Assembly: GCA_002162955.1 (NCBI GenBank)
Contig: MABD01000057.1
Location: forward strand, 248,001-312,000
Direction: 5' to 3'
DNA: 64,000 bases
DNA from: Gammaproteobacteria bacterium 45_16_T64
GTDB lineage: Bacteria; Pseudomonadota; Gammaproteobacteria; Pseudomonadales; Ketobacteraceae
Shown: one piece after another, positions 55,545 through 63,294 of the stretch
Layout of the letters: each line of letters begins with the position of its first letter
How positions within the stretch are numbered: position 1 is the stretch's first letter
Notes under the pieces: model-generated
The model's database searches: none
What the model was told of the DNA's origin: nothing
The model's input: the letters and a program-made list of their open reading frames with translations, nothing else
Made by a program: the position numbers and the translations under genes

Positions 55545-56651
55545 CTAGATATTACAATTCTGATACACGCGGCCAAATCGGTTGCTTTCAAATAAATGTA
55601 GCTCAACTTGCTCCTGGCGCACAAACCCAGAGCTCGGCAAGAGGTTTTCAAAATGTAAATCTAATACAGCACAAAGAGACGATGCCGTGGTTATTTGAAT
55701 CGAACTCCAATGCTCGCCGAATAGATATTGGTGGTAAATTTTTCTCGCATCCGTACTTTGCTCTAATCGTCCATCCCTATACCCCTTAACCGAAACAAAC
55801 GTAAGAACAACATCCTGCTTGGTAATCGGCACAGACGTTTCCATTATCTGCTTTAAAAGAGGCCGACGCTCCTCTGTATCCAGATGAAGATCCTGCATCA
55901 AGAATTGCATCAAATATTGATGCCCTTTATACCTCACCGTCTTATAGTTTAACTCATCCACTTGCCCTTCCATCGTTTCACACAATGTACCTAAGCCCCC
56001 AGAAGTATTAAACGCTTCATACTCCACGCCATCCAAAGAAAAACACTCGAGCCCCTCCAAAGGTACAAGCTTTATACGGCGTTTTTTCTCAATAGCTTCA
56101 CACAGGTTACAATATTCATTGATCAGACCGTCGGTTGACCAGGTTAGGTTATACATCATCTTATTAGTGGGATATTTAGGCAGTGCGCCAACGCGCATAT
56201 TTACGGAGACAACCTCTTCAAATTGCGCTGCTAAGTTATAAGCAAGAATACCAATAAACCCCGGCGCCAAACCGCACTGAGGCATAAACACTTGACCCTC
56301 TACCGCCTTACTAGCAATCCTCTGAATCTTTTCCGTTGTTCCTACATCTTCAGTTAAGTCGAAATAACTGCAACCATGCTCTAAGGCTGACTGAGCGATA
56401 CAGGGATTAACATCATAGGAACACGCAGACACCACTGCATCTTGATTTTCAAGGGCTGATGATAAGCGCCCGGAGTCACTCACTTCAAATTGAAGAATGC
56501 TAACCCCTGCACTCGCCCGCAGCGCCTCTAACAACGAGAGATCACGATCTGCAACCGTCACTTGATAAGAACCACATTCCGCCAGTAACCGAACAATGGC
56601 AGCGCCAATTTTTCCGGCACCAACAACTAACACGCGGGAAAGAGTAGACAT
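55545..56651 (-). CDS. Saccharopine dehydrogenase family protein (lysine degradation)
   Basis: 368 residues. An N-terminal Rossmann domain (VLVVGAGKIGAAIVRLL) is followed by a saccharopine dehydrogenase catalytic domain with CGLAPGFIGILAYNLA and YMLTWSTDG-like sequence (YNLTWSTDGLINEY). By family it forms 2-aminoadipate semialdehyde and glutamate from saccharopine. The next gene encodes the enzyme that oxidises that semialdehyde, which supports the pathway. No lysine-ketoglutarate reductase gene is in the window. The strong ribosome site GGAGGTG fixes the start at 56651. Confidence 0.85.
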   Translation of the reverse strand: MSTLSRVLVVGAGKIGAAIVRLLAECGSYQVTVADRDLSLLEALRASAGVSILQFEVSDSGRLSSALENQDAVVSACSYDVNPCIAQSALEHGCSYFDLTEDVGTTEKIQRIASKAVEGQVFMPQCGLAPGFIGILAYNLAAQFEEVVSVNMRVGALPKYPTNKMMYNLTWSTDGLINEYCNLCEAIEKKRRIKLVPLEGLECFSLDGVEYEAFNTSGGLGTLCETMEGQVDELNYKTVRYKGHQYLMQFLMQDLHLDTEERRPLLKQIMETSVPITKQDVVLTFVSVKGYRDGRLEQSTDARKIYHQYLFGEHWSSIQITTASSLCAVLDLHFENLLPSSGFVRQEQVELHLFESNRFGRVYQNCNI

Positions 56652-56947
56652 GAGCACCTCCATGGGCAACAACATCTACGCTACGCCGATTACCTAATAA
56701 AATAAAGCCACGAGCCTTTTTATTCGAACAACACCCTGCCTTATTCGACCTGGCTATATGCCTAACTTGATCAAAGTATGCACTGCGCGCAATACGCTAA
56801 CTTAATGTTGTCAATCCACCTTTTTGTAAGGAAAAATTAATATTTAGGCAGAACATTCTAATTTGCGCCGCTAATATGCTTCCAAATTAAATGAAACGGC
56901 ACATTATGAGGCTGCTTCCACCCACTGGGAATAACGAGGAATCAACA

Positions 56948-57376
56948 ATGCAAGATAAAGTAAAAGCACAATTCGACCAGATTCAAGAGCAAGTAAACAA
57001 GCAACTAGACAGCGCTAAAGTTGAAGGGTACCGAATCCTAAAAGAACTAGGTGCAAACGTTGAATCTGAAGAATTGAACCTTTCTGACGTTGTTTCCGAC
57101 CTTCGTGAAGCCAATCCTACTGTTAAAGAATTTGTTCGCAATCTAAATGTTGCTACATACGACAACCGCTTCCGTGCTAACTGGAATGCGACTATGGGTA
57201 CTGCGCTTGCTAAACTAAATGTTGAAAAAGCATATGTTCGCAACGTAAAGCCACGCATTGCTGAAGCTCGCGACACTGTTAACGCACGTGTACGTGACAT
57301 CCAAGAGCGCACTCAAGAATTAACTGAAAAAGCGCAAGACAAAGCACAAGAGCTTCGCTCTAAAATCGCCAGCTAA
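56948..57376 (+). CDS. Phasin-like coiled-coil protein
   Basis: 142-residue helical protein with no signal or membrane segment. It is rich in Lys, Glu, Gln and Asn and forms long amphipathic helices (KVKAQFDQIQEQVNKQL, and ERTQELTEKAQDKAQELRSK at the end). Composition and size resemble phasins that coat polyhydroxyalkanoate granules. A PhaC-like gene lies 2.4 kb away, but it may not be a true synthase. The ATG at 56948 has GAGGAA upstream. A strong terminator follows. Confidence 0.6.
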   Translation: MQDKVKAQFDQIQEQVNKQLDSAKVEGYRILKELGANVESEELNLSDVVSDLREANPTVKEFVRNLNVATYDNRFRANWNATMGTALAKLNVEKAYVRNVKPRIAEARDTVNARVRDIQERTQELTEKAQDKAQELRSKIAS

Positions 57377-57407
57377 TAAGCAGCGACTTTTTACCTTCTT
57401 CTTTTTG

Positions 57408-57435
57408 GGCTCCCTTCTATGGGGGCCTTTTTTTT
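57408..57435 (+). terminator. Rho-independent terminator after phasin-like gene
   Basis: 7-bp GC-rich stem GGCTCCC/GGGGGCC (one G-U pair) with a 6-nt loop and eight T residues. Confidence 0.9.
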
Positions 57436-57514
57436 GCATTGACGACAGCACCCGAAGCCAGTTAGCATCTCAAGGAGCCCTACGACCGGAACATAAAACC
57501 AAGGTCAAACAAAT

Positions 57515-58009
57515 ATGACCAACTCAACACGCCCGCTTCGCATCACAGCCCAAATCACCACAGAGCCATTGGCACTGGACCATGACTCTGTTTCTGTTTC
57601 AGAGACCCAAAGTGCATTTGCGACGCTGGTTGAACAACTTAATCGAGGCGAAACACTAAGAAGCTCCCCTAAAATCGCCTGCAAGGCCTGCCACTACACG
57701 ATCACTTCACCGCTATGCCTTTACCCTATTCAGGGCAGCGCTCACCACGTATTTACCAACCCTTCGGGGATGACCTTCGATCTGCAAACATTCGACAACA
57801 CTGAAGGCTGCATTATTAGCGGAACCCTACTCAAACAGTTTTCGTGGTTCCCAGGGTATTGCTGGCAATATGCGTACTGCAAAGGCTGCGGGGAACATCT
57901 TGGATGGCACTATGAAAGGACTGCCCGCGAAGAGGGCCATGGCGAACAAAAACACGAGATACCTAGGTTCTATGGCCTCGTAACCGACCACCTAGTTTTT
58001 ATCGAATAA
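57515..58009 (+). CDS. CULT-domain (cereblon thalidomide-binding-type) protein
   Basis: 164 residues. A zinc-binding CxxC pair is formed by CKACHY and CKGCGE. Three aromatic residues of the ligand cage sit in FSWFPGYCW and LGWHYE, in the order seen in cereblon and bacterial CULT proteins such as Magnetospirillum MsCI4. An FTNPSG...FDLQTF segment also matches. In eukaryotes this fold binds glutarimide or C-terminal cyclic imide degrons; bacterial function is unknown. No signal peptide is seen. It is monocistronic between the phasin terminator and the tRNAs. The fold call is firm. Confidence 0.88.
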   Translation: MTNSTRPLRITAQITTEPLALDHDSVSVSETQSAFATLVEQLNRGETLRSSPKIACKACHYTITSPLCLYPIQGSAHHVFTNPSGMTFDLQTFDNTEGCIISGTLLKQFSWFPGYCWQYAYCKGCGEHLGWHYERTAREEGHGEQKHEIPRFYGLVTDHLVFIE

Positions 58010-58020
58010 AAATAGAAACA

Positions 58021-58054
58021 AAAAAGGCCTAACAGAAACCTGTTAAGCCTTTTT
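58021..58054. terminator. Bidirectional terminator: CULT gene end and tRNA-fMet copy 1
   Basis: Stem AAAAAGGC-C-TAACAG/CTGTTA-A-GCCTTTTT with a 4-nt loop, just downstream of the CULT gene on one side and the tRNA-fMet transcript on the other. Confidence 0.88.
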
Positions 58055-58061
58055 GTAAAAT

Positions 58062-58138
58062 TGGTAGCGGGGGCTGGATTTGAACCAACGGCCTTCGGGT
58101 TATGAGCCCGACGAGCTACCAAACTGCTCCACCCCGCA
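58062..58138 (-). tRNA. tRNA-fMet (initiator, CAT), copy 1
   Basis: 77-nt initiator tRNA on the minus strand with encoded CCA. The anticodon stem has the three consecutive G-C pairs of initiators (GGGCTCATAACCC). The 1:72 position is a mismatch, but U1-U72 instead of E. coli's C1-A72. Confidence 0.95.
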
Positions 58139-58206
58139 TCAATGAGGATCGAATTATACAGAACATCCTATATAAATCAACAACTTACTGCACTTCAATG
58201 TATTCT

Positions 58207-58238
58207 AAAAAAGACTCGACATAAACTATCGTGTCTTT
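58207..58238 (-). terminator. Terminator of tRNA-fMet copy 2
   Basis: On the minus strand AAAGAC-A-CGA/TCG-A-GTCTTT with a 9-nt loop and six T residues; it lies between the two initiator tRNA genes, so each has its own terminator. Confidence 0.75.
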
Positions 58239-58245
58239 GCAAAAT

Positions 58246-58322
58246 TGGTAGCGGGGGCTGGATTTGAACCAACGGCCTTCGGGTTATGAGCCCGACGAGC
58301 TACCAAACTGCTCCACCCCGCA
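58246..58322 (-). tRNA. tRNA-fMet (initiator, CAT), copy 2
   Basis: Identical to the other copy over all 77 positions, 184 bases away, with the same U1-U72 mismatch. Some flanking bases (AAAATTGG and CATCAA) are also shared, consistent with tandem duplication. Confidence 0.95.
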
Positions 58323-58460
58323 TCAAAGAGGAGCGTAATGTACAGCGATTACCTATATAGGTCAACAACTTAAGGGGTCATTTTAGATTTAACGTTGAAA
58401 CCAACAAGACTAGTAAACATAGCTAACAAAGGTTCTGCAAAACACCGACTAAAAGGGCAA

Positions 58461-59039
58461 TTAACTTAACTCATCCAGCGTTAATCGATAGCTGGGGACA
58501 AATTTTTCTAGGAAAAACTCAACCTCTGGCAACCCTGATGCATCAAGTAAATTCTGCACTCTATCTTTGGCCACGGTGAACTCACGATTACCGGCATCCA
58601 CTTCTTGAATGCACTTCAAGTAAGCCGAGATAATATCGGCGCTCTTGATAATGCTACTCACCTCTGGACCTGCAAGCTTATAGTTTGTCAGCGGTAAAAA
58701 ATCCTCTCGCATGGCCTCCGGCAACATCATAAGCAACTTGTCTTCCGCAGCCTGCTCCACCCCTTTGTAAGCTTCTGCAATGGATGGGTTAAAGTACTTA
58801 ATTGGGCCCGGCAAGTCCCCTGTGAGCACCTCCGTCGCATCATGATATAACGCCATCAACGCAATACGCTCAGCATTCAATTCACCACCGAAATATCTAT
58901 TTTTAATGATTGCCAAAGAATGAGCAATGATAGCCACGTCAAAGCTGTGCTCCTTTACATTTTCATCCTCAACATTACGCTTTAATCCCCAGCGCAATAT
59001 ATATTTCAATTTCGAAACATAAGCGAAAAAATGATACAA
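58461..59039 (-). CDS. yfbR: 5'-deoxynucleotidase YfbR (HD domain)
   Basis: 192-residue HD-domain phosphohydrolase that dephosphorylates dNMPs in pyrimidine and purine salvage. Metal ligands are in VKEHSFDVA and YHDATEVLTGDLP, and the C-terminal FLEKFVPSYRLTLDELS matches E. coli YfbR closely. The start is a TTG at 59039: the in-frame stop TAG lies only nine bases upstream, and GAGGTG forms the ribosome site. It is downstream of, and on the same strand as, a HAD phosphatase gene. Confidence 0.95.
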   Translation of the reverse strand: MYHFFAYVSKLKYILRWGLKRNVEDENVKEHSFDVAIIAHSLAIIKNRYFGGELNAERIALMALYHDATEVLTGDLPGPIKYFNPSIAEAYKGVEQAAEDKLLMMLPEAMREDFLPLTNYKLAGPEVSSIIKSADIISAYLKCIQEVDAGNREFTVAKDRVQNLLDASGLPEVEFFLEKFVPSYRLTLDELS

Positions 59040-59140
59040 ATAACACCTCTACAGTCATCAACTTCTTGGAGCGCCAGCTTAAACACTCACCTTACATTGA
59101 CTATAGTTCATTTTTGAAAAGACAAGATGAGGCGATCCCG

Positions 59141-59779
59141 CTACAACTGACCAGACACTACCTGAAATAACTGGTCGAAATTTTCTATCAAATAATCAGG
59201 GCTTTTCTTGGCTAACATATCCGACTTACCATAGCCCCATGTCACCGAGGTCGACAATATTCCTGCATCCTTTGCAGCATCAATATCGCGTACCTCATCT
59301 CCGACGTATATTGTCCGTTGATTACCCGAGCGGCCAACATTACGAATGACTTTTCGTAATTTTTTGGATTTACCAAACAGCGATACACCGCATTCAAAAC
59401 CCACCATGTGATTACTTAGCCCAGCACCCAACACCGAGCGTATATTGGGCTCTGAATTTGAACTCACAACAGCCAATGTGCAATCTATCTCAGCAAGCTG
59501 TTTAATCGCATCCTCTACACCAGGGAATAATGGAATCTCCTCAATACTCTCTGCCATTTTAATTCTCACATGGGCAGCTATCGCCGGGACTTTCCATTTA
59601 GGCACCGCTAGATAATTCAATATATCAGCAAAATTCATGGAGCGAAGCAACTCAACCTCTTCATCATTAAGCTGCTTAAAGCCATATACCAACGCAACAT
59701 CATTAACAACGCTGCGTAACCAAGGCAATGAATTTCCTAGCGTCCCATCAAAATCAAAAATCACTAGCGGTGAAACCAC
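59141..59779 (-). CDS. HAD-superfamily phosphatase (Gph/PGP-like)
   Basis: 212 residues. The HAD motifs are in order: nucleophile Asp in FDFDGTLGNS, motif II VVSSNSE, motif III Lys in KLRKVI, and motif IV VGDEVRDIDAAKDAG. A small helical cap follows the first motif. Phosphoglycolate phosphatase is a plausible activity but others are common in this group. The start is a GTG preceded by AGGGAG. It lies 28 bases after the PhaC-like gene on the same strand. Confidence 0.85.
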   Translation of the reverse strand: MVSPLVIFDFDGTLGNSLPWLRSVVNDVALVYGFKQLNDEEVELLRSMNFADILNYLAVPKWKVPAIAAHVRIKMAESIEEIPLFPGVEDAIKQLAEIDCTLAVVSSNSEPNIRSVLGAGLSNHMVGFECGVSLFGKSKKLRKVIRNVGRSGNQRTIYVGDEVRDIDAAKDAGILSTSVTWGYGKSDMLAKKSPDYLIENFDQLFQVVSGQL

Positions 59780-59807
59780 TTTTACTCCCTAGTATGACAA
59801 ATAGAAT

Positions 59808-60956
59808 TTAAACAGAGCGCTTTGCCAGCCATTCTGCAAGCCGCGGCCAAATATGTATTGGCGCTTTACTACCTGATAATATGCCCATGTGCCCACCAGG
59901 CACATCCATTACCGTTCGATCTCGGCTGTTTACATGATCAAGAATAGCAACACTATTATCCCTCGTCACTATTGGATCCTTATCGCCACACACCAATAAC
60001 AGATTTGCATTAATATTACTCACATCACCTTTATTCTCATCCCCAGATATCGGCAACTTCCCCTTCGTTAGAATATTTTCAGCACACAGGTAATGCACTA
60101 TGTCCTGCATTGCGCCTCCAGGATAAGCAAGCATATCATCTAGAAACGCACTATTGGTCGCATGTGAAACCACATATTCTTCATCATGCAAATTCTTAAG
60201 CAAATCCACATACCCCTGAATACTACCAACAGGATTCGTTAACTTAAATGCCAATGCATTCATCCAACCAGGGGATCGCCACCAGCGCTTGGGGCTATCA
60301 TGAACTTGCCAGCCAGTTGTCTTTTTCAACCACGTTAGCTGCTTATCTAAGCGCTGATATTGCTTACCAAGATCGCCATTTGAATGATAATCAAACGGCG
60401 CCCCTACCAGTGCTATATTCACAATATCCGGATCACCCAATGCCGCATAACAGGTACTAAATAGACCACCTAGACTCCAGCCATGGAGGCTTAGTTGCTG
60501 TTCACCGCTGTGCTTTCTTACTTCAGCCAGTAATTCCGGTAACTTCTCGGCAAAATAGGTCGATAAGGTAAAGTGATTGTGAGGCCACTGCGGTACTCCC
60601 CAATCAACAAGGTACAATTCAAAACCTTTGGCACGTAAATAACGTACCAAGCTGCGCTCTTGAAAAAGATCATAGATATACATATTCGCAGCCAATGGTG
60701 CAACAATGACAAGCGGGATTCGGAATGACTCTTTCTCAACCGTGACATCAGAATCACCCACTTTGATAGTGGACTCCTGAATAGGCGGGTAATAGCGTAG
60801 CTGAACAATATCATCTTCATAGACTACGTCATGCGGGGTCTTCCCTGCCTGCACTAAGGACTCAGCCTCCAGGAAACGTTTTCGTGCGTTTTTCACTACA
60901 CGACCAACGACTTGACCAGGTCTTCGTTGAATACCCATATCTGCTATCTCTGACAT
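59808..60956 (-). CDS. PhaC-like alpha/beta hydrolase (Ser in place of synthase Cys)
   Basis: 382 residues with the overall pattern of class III polyhydroxyalkanoate synthases: PLVIVAPLAANMYIYDL, YLRAKGFELYLVDWG, the nucleophile box LHGWSLGG, Asp in VCGDKDPIV and His in PGGHMGILSG. True synthases use Cys in GxCxGG; this protein has Ser, which usually means a hydrolase or depolymerase. A phasin-like gene lies nearby. It begins an operon-like run with HAD and yfbR. Confidence 0.78.
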   Translation of the reverse strand: MSEIADMGIQRRPGQVVGRVVKNARKRFLEAESLVQAGKTPHDVVYEDDIVQLRYYPPIQESTIKVGDSDVTVEKESFRIPLVIVAPLAANMYIYDLFQERSLVRYLRAKGFELYLVDWGVPQWPHNHFTLSTYFAEKLPELLAEVRKHSGEQQLSLHGWSLGGLFSTCYAALGDPDIVNIALVGAPFDYHSNGDLGKQYQRLDKQLTWLKKTTGWQVHDSPKRWWRSPGWMNALAFKLTNPVGSIQGYVDLLKNLHDEEYVVSHATNSAFLDDMLAYPGGAMQDIVHYLCAENILTKGKLPISGDENKGDVSNINANLLLVCGDKDPIVTRDNSVAILDHVNSRDRTVMDVPGGHMGILSGSKAPIHIWPRLAEWLAKRSV

Positions 60957-61081
60957 ACCTGCAATCCTTTCACTACTACCAATAAGAAAGCAGGCATTTT
61001 ATTGCATTTATAACTCAATAACATTCACCGAGAATGACAACTAAGGTGCCGTTATGGCCAACTTTGCCACACTACTTATGG

Positions 61082-61510
61082 TTACCCTTTACAAAAAACT
61101 TCTGCGGCTTGATACACCTGGTCATTATTATCAAAAAAGACATTTTCTAAGGCACCTAGGATATTCATATATTCGGGGCTTTCATCATCAAAAAAACGAG
61201 CCAAATACGAACGCCTCTCACCCAAATCTTGCTGTGGAGCCCCCTCTGGGAACAAGGCTAAAATCTCTGCAAAATTATCGGCAAGGGTCTCCATTCCCAC
61301 TTTTCGGTATGCTTCGACGAACCACTGATAATCGACATTTTCTTCAATATCATCTTCAAAAAAAGTAATAAACCCGCCCTTATCGATAATCCCTTGAGCA
61401 CTGACACAAAGTATCACTGACTTATCAGGCTCCCCTATTGCACGCAAATCCACATCCTTGTCGTCATATTTTGCAAAAATTGCGTCTACTGCCTGATACG
61501 TGCCGCTCAT
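61082..61510 (-). CDS. DMP19/DUF4375-like small protein
   Basis: 142-residue acidic cytoplasmic protein. The helical pattern GGFITFFEDDIEENVDYQWFVEAYRKVG and ADNFAEILALFPEGAPQ matches the DUF4375 (DMP19-type) family, which occurs in many bacteria as small single proteins of unknown function. AAGG precedes the ATG. It is monocistronic. Confidence 0.7.
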   Translation of the reverse strand: MSGTYQAVDAIFAKYDDKDVDLRAIGEPDKSVILCVSAQGIIDKGGFITFFEDDIEENVDYQWFVEAYRKVGMETLADNFAEILALFPEGAPQQDLGERRSYLARFFDDESPEYMNILGALENVFFDNNDQVYQAAEVFCKG

Positions 61511-61681
61511 AAGATTACCTTTTAATCCACAATCAATTTAGTACAAATCCAGTTCATTATGCACCGCTTGAATATGCAATGGCAACGGATAGATTATGCG
61601 CTTAGTTGTTCTAAGAGATTGTATTTCAAGGCAATCTGCCCAGTGGAGGGGTACACCCCGCCTCTAGGCAGATATCAGATA

Positions 61682-63070
61682 TTACAGGTGGGATTCAGCG
61701 TATTCTGCCAATAGCGACCGGGGCACGCCATTTAGCTGAACACTCGCGCCATGAGGAAAACCCTTAAACCGCTCAGACATATAAGTGAGTCCTGAGCTTG
61801 TAGGGGATAAATAGGGCGTGTCTATTTGGGCCAAATTCCCTAAACAAACGACCTTGCTCCCCTCCCCGGCCCGCGTAATAATCGTTTTAATTTGATGTGG
61901 CGTTAGATTCTGGCATTCATCAATAAGGATCATGCTGCGCTGAAAGCTTCTTCCGCGAATATAATTTAGCGCTTTGAATTGAATGTTGGCTTTCGTTTTT
62001 ACATACTCGATACTACCTTGAGGGCTTTCATCATTGGAGTGAAGCGCTTCGATATTATCTGTTATTGCCCCAAGCCAAGGGTCCATTTTTTCTTCTTCCG
62101 TACCTGGAAGAAAACCTTGGTCCTCTGCCAACGGAGGCGTACTTCTAGTCACGATTATTTTGTTATAGCGTTTGCTTTCGATCGTCATTTCAATCGCGGC
62201 CGCCAACGCCAAAATGGTTTTTCCCGAGCCGGCCGCACCGGTTAGGTTCACTAAGTGAATATCGGGATCCAGTAATTCATTTAGCGCCATTGCTTGGTAG
62301 ATATTTCTTGGCACTAGGCCCCAAGCCTCTTGCTGCATTAATCCGTCTTTACGCAAATGCTGAACCAAAATATGTTCATCATTAATCTCTTTAATCTTGC
62401 CAACAAAATCTCGCTCATCCAATACAAACTGATTAAGAAAAACCTCTTCTTCAAACGTATCCCTCGGGATAGAATGATACGTTGCACTTCCTCTTTGTAT
62501 GGTTTCTACCGTACTGACTTGATCCCAAAACTCCCCAACAAAAGAGATATACCCTTTAGTCAGCTGCTTCACGTCCGACACTAACTGATCATTGTGATAA
62601 TCTTCTGCCTTTATATTGCAAGCTCGTGCTTTTAACCTCATATTAATGTCTTTGGTCACTAACGCATAAAGACAATCAGGGTTTTCCTGTTGCAACTGTA
62701 CAACTCGATTGATAATGATATTGTCATTGGTATTGTTTGCTAAACACGTCTCTGGCGGCTCTCCAGGTTTATTCGTGACAACAGCAATACGCCCCTTGGT
62801 CGGTTCACCCTCTTCCCTATATATCGGTACCCCACCATCCAAACGTTCAGGTGGAACATCACCGATCAACTGATCAATAAGGCGCACAGCGGCACGACAC
62901 TCAGCCGCAACAGATTTGTTTCCGGTTTTTAATTTATCCAGTTCTTCAAGAACTGTCATAGGAATAATAACGAGGTGTTCGGCAAAATTAAGAATGGAAT
63001 TGGGATCGTGAATTAATACATTTGTATCGAGTACGTAGGCTTTTCGGGCGTAAACACAATTAGAGTCCAT
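61682..63070 (-). CDS. phoH2: PhoH2-type protein (PIN domain + PhoH helicase)
   Basis: 462 residues. An N-terminal PIN RNase-like domain (YVLDTNVLIHDP and later YALVTKDINMRLKA) is fused to a PhoH-family P-loop ATPase with Walker A TGAAGSGKTIL and Walker B MILIDECQNLTP. PhoH2 proteins are RNA helicases with sequence-specific ribonuclease activity. The fused layout and length are typical. It is single in this window. Confidence 0.93.
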   Translation of the reverse strand: MDSNCVYARKAYVLDTNVLIHDPNSILNFAEHLVIIPMTVLEELDKLKTGNKSVAAECRAAVRLIDQLIGDVPPERLDGGVPIYREEGEPTKGRIAVVTNKPGEPPETCLANNTNDNIIINRVVQLQQENPDCLYALVTKDINMRLKARACNIKAEDYHNDQLVSDVKQLTKGYISFVGEFWDQVSTVETIQRGSATYHSIPRDTFEEEVFLNQFVLDERDFVGKIKEINDEHILVQHLRKDGLMQQEAWGLVPRNIYQAMALNELLDPDIHLVNLTGAAGSGKTILALAAAIEMTIESKRYNKIIVTRSTPPLAEDQGFLPGTEEEKMDPWLGAITDNIEALHSNDESPQGSIEYVKTKANIQFKALNYIRGRSFQRSMILIDECQNLTPHQIKTIITRAGEGSKVVCLGNLAQIDTPYLSPTSSGLTYMSERFKGFPHGASVQLNGVPRSLLAEYAESHL

Positions 63071-63294
63071 GGTTCATCCTCAAACAAGTCAGGTAAATTC
63101 AACATAGATCGTAGAAACTCTTTCTCTCTATTGAACGCCACCTCCTTATCCAACCTGGACGTCCCCTACTTACATCAGCAAGGGCTTGGTTCGAACACTT
63201 ATTGGTTGTTCTTAAATGTTACTCTCAGCTTATGCCATAAATATAATTTGGCAAACTATTTTTACAGTTTGATGAAACTATACCCTAGATCGTT

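Noticed and set aside
58062-58322. Possible genomic-island attachment sites at the tandem tRNA genes
   Set aside because: No integrase, direct-repeat fragment of the tRNA end, or foreign genes next to them; a plain tRNA duplication explains the repeat.
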